Shown here: positions 57,923 to 64,000 of the stretch, piece after piece
Numbering within the stretch: the stretch's first letter is position 1
Layout of the letters: each line of letters begins with the position of its first letter
Source of the DNA: Paramecium pentaurelia
Taxonomy: Eukaryota; Ciliophora; Oligohymenophorea; Peniculida; Parameciidae
Reading direction: 5' to 3'
NCBI GenBank assembly: GCA_905183005.1
Contig: CAJJDO010000009.1
Location: 361,891-425,890, forward strand
Length of the DNA stretch: 64,000 nucleotides
Notes under the pieces: generated by a model
Told to the model about the DNA's origin: nothing
The model's input: the letters and a program-made list of their open reading frames with translations, nothing else
Databases searched by the model: none
Made by a program: the position numbers and the translations under genes

Positions 57923-60758
57923 ATGAATTAACCAAAAACAGATTTATTATCAGTCACACCAAGAATTCTATCTAGTCGTAATAGTTAACCAAGTAATCAA
58001 TTATTTTATTACTAGATGAATAGTTATTAGATGATGCTGGCAGAAAACCTTCTATTCTTTTTACAAAATTAGATAAAATATAGATTTCGAATGAACCTAG
58101 TGATAGTGTTCAATCAAACGAGTCAGAAGAAATTCCAATTAAGTTTATGCAAGGATTCAAAAATAAAGTTTGGAAAGAAAGAGCACTGAATGTTATAGTT
58201 TTAGTAGCTAGATTTGTTACATATTTATTGACAAATTCAGACAAATTTAAATTGAGATATTTGGAATTAAGATAATTCAAAGTAATTGGTGATCAAGCAG
58301 CAGACTATAATTATTATTTGAGCAAGCGATTAATTCGAGCCAGATCAAAGAAGCAATTTTGCGTAAATATGGCTAAGTAATTATGAGTTTCACCTCAAGA
58401 TGTTTACGAAGAAGATAATAAACTTTTTGAGAAGACTTGGGATAAGTGTATAACCTATAACGCCAGATCATACATTAAAATTGCTATGGGATCTTTTTGT
58501 TTTTACAATCCTAATCATCAATATAATTTATATTCCATTAAAAATATCATTTGAAATATAGGGATCTAACAGTGGAATAGATTTTTTCTTAGAAACCTTG
58601 CCTTAATATGTATTTATATGTGAAATTTTATTAAATTTCAATGTTGCATATTATAGTAGAGGAGTCTTAGTGTTGAATTAAATTTAAATAGTGAAACACT
58701 ATTTAAGAGGCAAATTTATTACTGATTTCATAGTACTCATTCCTTTTATGATTGGAAGATCCAATGTTCCTTATATAGAATTTGTATTACTATTTAGAAT
58801 TTCAAGAGTAAATCAATTAAATTAAATAGATTATGTTCATCTTTGAAAACCTAGTGGAAACCTTGAATTTGAGAGTAAATTTTGCAGCTGTGATAGATTT
58901 AGTCTCATTATTAGCAACATTTCTCTTTGCTTCTCACTTAATTGCATGTGTTTGGCATTTTATAGCTGTTTAAGAGCATTTATTTTCTGATTCTATTTTT
59001 ACTTGGGTTGATAAAGCTGAATTAGAAACTGATTGGGTAAGCAGATATATAACATCTTTTTATTGGGCATGTATTACAACTTTAACTATTGGTTATGGAG
59101 ATATTACACCTGTAAAATAATTGTTATATATGTAGGTTACATAAATTGAAAAGTTGTTTGTTATATTTGTAACTCTATTAAGTTCAATAATCTTTGGTTA
59201 TACTATATCTAGTATAGGAGGAATATTTGCTTAAATGACAGAGAATAAAAACTATTTAAGAGATAAAATGACTATGATAGATTCCTTTATTAAAAGAAGA
59301 GGACTAAATAAAGATCTATAAATTAAAGTAAAGAAATTTTTTGAATATTATTTAAAAACTTTAAAAAACACAGATTCTGAATGTGAAAAATTGATGGAAC
59401 ATTTATCAGGCACTTTAATTAGGGAAGTAAAAATAGATTTTTATAAAACTCTATTTGATTAATCTAAATTATTTAGATAAAATTTCTCAGAGGAATTTAT
59501 AGCAAATCTTTGTTTATTAGTTAAAGAGTAGAGTTTTGTGCCAGAAGAGGTGATATTTTAAGAAGGACAACAAGTAGATAAAATATATTTTATATTAAAA
59601 GGTGAGGTGGAAGCCTATTTAAGAAATAATAAATTAGTCAAAATTTATAAAAGAAAGTAAGCCATAGATGAAAAAGGGTTTATTTCATAAAATTGTGCTT
59701 AATTTACATCAAGAGCTGTAAAGTTCTCTAAATTGGCTTATGTATCTTTTGATGATGTACTAAGTTTATTAAAGTAAAATAAAGAAGATTTAGAAAAATA
59801 TTATAGAATTAAACATTAAATATAATTTGGTGGAAGAATCAAATTTAGTGGATGCGAACTTTGTTATTAAAATCATAGTTTTACAAAATGTCCCTTTGTA
59901 TTTTACACTCCAAATAGTATAACACTATTTAAAAAGAAGGCAAACAATGATTATTAGAAGAGACTTTTTCTTTAGCGGTAGAATGCCCAAAAACTTTAAG
60001 CAAATAAATCAATGTTAAATTTAAGATAGCTATAACGAAATATTTTAGAATATGGTAATTAGAACTATTTATATACTGATTTACTTCCTGATAGTGAATT
60101 TTTTACTGTAAATAGAGTAGATGAAATGAATTTTGTTGGGGATGGTTAATCTATATCAGATGATCAAGAATCAATAAATTCTCCTGATAATTCTGGAACT
60201 TAATTAAAGCATTAATTATCATCTCAATCTTAAAAAGCTAATACTATGAAACATTCCATTTAAAAAATTGCTAATAAAATTTAATAAGAACCAGGCATAT
60301 CTCAAATGAGAATAAAGGTTACAAGAGGAACTAAAAAATAAACCATAAATGCCTCTAGTTAAAAGATTGTGAATGAATTTGAGGACTTAAAAGATACCAA
60401 TTAAGATAGCAAATTAAATCTAAGCAGATAAAATAGTAAATAAGTTTAAGAAACACCTCCTCCTTCTAATCGATATATTAAGCTTGAGCCATCATAAATA
60501 AAACTAATAGAATTAGAAATAGTCAGAGAGATTTTTGATAAACATGAATTTTAAATAGATATGTAATAAGAATTTGAATTCTATGATGTGCAATTTAATT
60601 TGAACAATATTATAAAAGATTTATTTACAATTAAAAGGAAAAAGATGCTATTCCAAATAAATAGAAAAAGGCAAAAAAAACAATTATATTGTCTGCCTAA
60701 TAAAAAATTGGCTAGTCAAAATAATATTAATAGTAGCGTATATAATGTGGATAATTGA
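57923..60758 (+). CDS. Voltage-gated K+ channel with cyclic-nucleotide-binding fold (EAG/CNG type)
   Basis: 913 aa with four introns (23, 25, 22 and 24 nt). A cytosolic N-terminus is followed by S1 (LLWDLFVFTILIINIIYIPL), S2/S3 (LPQYVFICEILLNFN, FITDFIVLIPFMIG), a weak S4 (EFVLLFRISR), S5 (VIDLVSLLATFLFASHLIAC) and the pore with the K+ filter: WACITTLTIGYGDIT. S6 (SSIIFGYTISSIGGIFA), a C-linker and a cyclic-nucleotide-like domain (FVPEEVIFQEGQQVDKIYFI, LKGEVEAYL) follow, then ~330 disordered residues. S4 has fewer positive charges than typical. Such channels set membrane potential and ciliary beating in Paramecium, which has a very large family of them. The pore is intact. Confidence 0.92.
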
Positions 60759-60928
60759 AAAATAGATTAATGATATATATATATGCTTAATCATAAATTG
60801 TATCAAAAATAATTAAACAAATAATTAAATACATCTAAACTAAATTTTATAAATCACTTTAAAAATTATTTAAATGATTTTTTTATATATAATATATTTT
60901 GATTAGAATATTTATATGAATAGAAAAT

Positions 60929-63900
60929 ATGATTAAGGAAGTTATTTTAGAGAATTTTAAATCTTATTATGGGGAACATCGTATTATTTGTGGATAACAT
61001 TTCAATTCAATAATAGGTCCTAATGGGTCAGGCAAATCAAATTTTATAGATGCGATATAATTTGTATTTGGAAAAAGAGCAACTTCTATGAGATGTAAAA
61101 CAGTCTCTTAGTTGATTTCAGCAGGAATGTCAGAATGTAGAGTTGAAGTTGTATTTGATGGATTTGTTTTAAAAAGAACAATAAAAGGAAATACAACAGA
61201 AGTATACATTGATAATGAACCAGTTAAGTAAGTGAAATTACATTAATATTTGAAATCTAAGAATATTGATGCCACAAATAAATTCATAATTTTATAAGGA
61301 GAGGTAGAATCAATAAGTATGATGAAACCAAAATCTGGGAATTTTGAATAGCCAGGATTATTAGAGTATATTGAAGAAGAATATTAAAAGGAACAGATGG
61401 AAGAATCTTTTAAAAAGAAATAAATTGCTTAAAGCAGATATTTTGAATCTTAAGAAAAAGCAAATATTGCTTAACATACTTTAAATGAAATAAAAGGAAT
61501 GGTAGATTTAGCAGAATTTGTTAAAAGTGTTTATAGTAGAATTTTTAGAGTTTAACTTTGTTAGATTGAAATATTAAAAAAGGAATAAATATTATGTTAA
61601 TTAGAGGATGAAATAATGAATGAAAATGCAGAAATTCTATTATAAACTGAATGTAGATAAAGATAAATGGATGATTTGAAAATTTTAAGGGGAGAAAAAG
61701 AAAGGATTGATTAAGAAATAAAGGATAATGAAAATTAATAGAAAATTATTAATTTAGAAATAAATTCAATAAATAATAAGTATGATTAAAATGAAGAATT
61801 AGAATGTTAATTAAATATTAATAAATTACAGAAATAAATTGATGATTTAATTAAAGAAAAAGAACTTTTGGAATAGGATTAAAGAAAATTTGAATAAATG
61901 ATACCAGAAAAATAAAATAAGGTAGATAAAATAGAAAAAGAAAAAAATATTGCAGAAACACATTATAATAAATTGAAAACAGATCTCAAAGTTGAATCTC
62001 GATTTTTAATGAAGTAAAAAGAAGAATTAGAATAAAAGCTTAAGCCTTTTAATAAATAGATTCATGATTTATAAGTTTAATTAGAAAAATTATAATTAGA
62101 AAAAGAAAGAACTAGTAAAAGTCCTGATGAATTTTTAAATTAACTTGATTAATTTGATAAAAAAACAACATAATTATAGGTTTAAATAGAATAAATTAAT
62201 AGTTATATAGAGAGATAATTAGATTTATAAAGTTTGATAAGAGATTCAAAAGAAAAGACATTAAAAGAATTAAGTGAGAAAAAATCAGAAGAGAAAAGAT
62301 TAATTAATGAAATTGCTTAAAAATAAGAAAGATTAGATTAAAATAATGAAGATAGAAAAGAGAAAAATTAATATTCAACAGTATTAAGAGCATTAACAAG
62401 AGCATCTTAAGCAGGTTAATTAAAAATTTGTGGAAGATTAGGAGATTTAGGAACAATTGATCCTAAATATGAATGTGCTATTACAACAGCTTGTCCTGGA
62501 TTGGATGGTATAGTTGTGGAAAATGATTAAGATGCCGTAGATTGTATTAATTTTTTAAAATAGAATTAAGTAGGCAGAGCTTTATTTATACCTATAAACA
62601 AAGTACCTGAAAATGTTATATAATTTATGGAAAGACCATTTAAATCACTTGATAAGACTCTTAGATTATTTGATTTAATCAATTTTAAAGATACAAAATA
62701 TAGAGGTGTTTTCTATAATTTATTAAGAGATACATTAGTTGTAGATAATATTGAGATTGCAAGAGATATTGGAATAGGTTAAAGAAAAAGAGTTGTAACA
62801 TTAGATGGTAAATTAGTTGAATAAAGTGGAGTCATGTCAGGTGGTCCAGAATAGAGGAAAGGAGGAATGTCTAGTAAATTTTATGAGGAACTTTCTAATG
62901 ATTAAAGAGAATAATTAATTAAGGAAAGAAACTAACTCAAAGAAAAATTAGATTAAACTAAATTTGAAATCTTAGCACTTGAAAAAAAGTTGAGAGAAAC
63001 CTTATCTGATGAAGAAATGGTCAATTCAAAACATAAATAAAGATTGGTTGATAAAAATATGCTTTAAGAATAAATTAATGATAATAAAAAGTAAATGGAA
63101 ATCCTTTAGATTTAATATTAAGAATGCCATTATAATTAATAGAAAAATTAAGAAGTTAAAAAAGAGATTGAAGTTATATAAAGAGAAATAGAAAAAGTCT
63201 AAAGTAAAACTTGTTTAGATTAATAAGATCTATAAGGAATAGATGATAAATTAAAAGAAATTGCTAATCAAGATCTCAATTCTGCTAAAGATATGTTTAG
63301 TAATTATACTTAAACATTTGAAACATATTAATAAGAACTTCTTAAAGTTATTACATAAAAAACTATTACTGGTAAAAAAATTGTTTAAAATACTTAAAAT
63401 ATTCAATTAGAGACTGAAAATTTGGAAAAATTAAAGGAATAACTAAAAAGAATATAAGATAAAAAATATTAAGATAGTAATGTTGTAGAAGTACATAAAT
63501 AATAATTACATCGATTATAAAGTTCATTAAATGTAGTCAAAGCATAATAAGCAATATTCTCTAAATAAATTGATGATCTAGTAAAAACAATTACATCTAT
63601 TAATACAGTGATTGAAGAAACAGAAGATAAAAAACAAGCATTTATCTTAAAAAAAAACATAGAAAAATAAGATTAAGAAAAAAATAGAATAAAATAAAGG
63701 GAATTAATAGATGAACATAAAGAATACTTTTTAGCATTTAATTCAGATTCTGGAAATCCTAATTTATTTTTTTAAATCCATCAAGACAACATTTTTTGTT
63801 AATAATTACTTACAGAAATATAAAAAGTTAGAAATGAATATTATTAAAAATTTAGGGAATTTTTTATTCCTGCAGGAATTGAGGAATTCTTACCAGAATC

Positions 63901-64000
63901 TATACCAAAAGATATTTAACTTATAAAAGATGCTAGTAAATTATTTGCAAAATAATAAAACTTAATTGATATCTATACTGAATTAGGAACATCTGATAAT
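60929..64000 (+). CDS. SMC4: SMC4 condensin subunit (3' end off window)
   Basis: 1,024 codons are present, open to the right edge, without any intron. Walker A region: VILENFKSYYGEHRI, FNSIIGPNGSGKSNFIDAIQ. The SMC4 signature follows: FIILQGEVESISMMKPKSGN, QPGLLEYIEE. After the first coiled-coil arm comes the hinge (ICGRLGDLGTIDPKYECAIT, QVGRALFIP, VVTLDGKLVEQSGVMSGGPE), then the second arm. The Walker B/signature head lies beyond 64000. The usual N-terminal extension of ~80 or more residues is absent; MIKEVILENFKS begins directly. SMC4 pairs with SMC2 in condensin. Paramecium nuclei divide differently, so paralogues may serve micro- or macronucleus. Confidence 0.92.

Noticed and set aside
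1..64000. tRNA or rRNA genes, CRISPR arrays, insertion sequences, telomeric repeats
   Set aside because: I looked for cloverleaf T-loop sequences, spaced repeats, transposase motifs and telomere-like G-rich repeats in the spacers and saw none.

Overview
This is a ciliate macronuclear scaffold, most likely Paramecium. Read with the standard code there is almost no gene in it. Read with TAA and TAG as glutamine and TGA as the only stop (genetic code 6), it fills with long conserved proteins on both strands. The sequence is very AT-rich. Nearly every gene is cut by very short introns of about 19-38 nt that start GTA and end TAG, and spacers between genes are often under 100 nt. All gene models here were built by hand with code 6 and by finding these introns. 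In nearly all of them the coding length after intron removal is an exact multiple of three, which supports the models.

Layout. 1-4.6 kb: a Gln-rich coiled-coil gene running off the left edge, a calcium-dependent protein kinase and a two-FHA-domain protein. 4.6-7.2 kb: small genes, including an LC8 dynein light chain. 7.2-9.3 kb: a perfect 1,055-bp direct repeat around a single N, almost certainly an assembly artefact, ending inside an alpha-kinase gene (8463-10869). 11-20 kb: an AGC-type kinase, a PA2G4/EBP1 homologue, a tubulin tyrosine ligase-like enzyme, a coiled-coil protein, a B-box protein and a Pro/Gln/Tyr-repeat protein. 20.2-22.7 kb: a duplicated block holding a broken coiled-coil gene, a short intact alpha-kinase and a fragment of a histidine acid phosphatase. 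23-27.5 kb: three tandem secretory-pathway membrane proteins with an EGF-like motif and a cytoplasmic RING-H2 finger. 27.8-34.1 kb: small and coiled-coil genes and a caprin-like Gln/RGG protein. 34.3-41.7 kb: a multi-pass membrane protein, a cytosolic carboxypeptidase, a SANT/Myb protein, an SF-assemblin, a VWA-like protein and an unknown gene. 41.8-51.7 kb: a dynamin with a polyglutamine tail, a probable gene of unresolved structure, an HN1/Jupiter-like protein, coiled-coil genes and a pseudokinase. 52-57.6 kb: intact histidine acid phosphatase, intact coiled-coil gene and a VWA-alpha-kinase fusion. 57.9-64 kb: a cyclic-nucleotide-type K+ channel and SMC4, which runs off the right edge.

There is no operon logic. 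Many genes fit ciliate cell biology: axonemes and tubulin modification (dynein light chain, TTLL, carboxypeptidase), cortical fibres (SF-assemblin), Ca2+ and membrane signalling (CDPK, K+ channel, kinases), and membrane traffic (dynamin, membrane RING proteins). The most interesting element is the three-member alpha-kinase family. Its members differ in N-terminal architecture (coiled coil only, short, or coiled coil plus VWA), lack the usual C-terminal zinc ligands, and lie in duplicated blocks with decayed neighbours.
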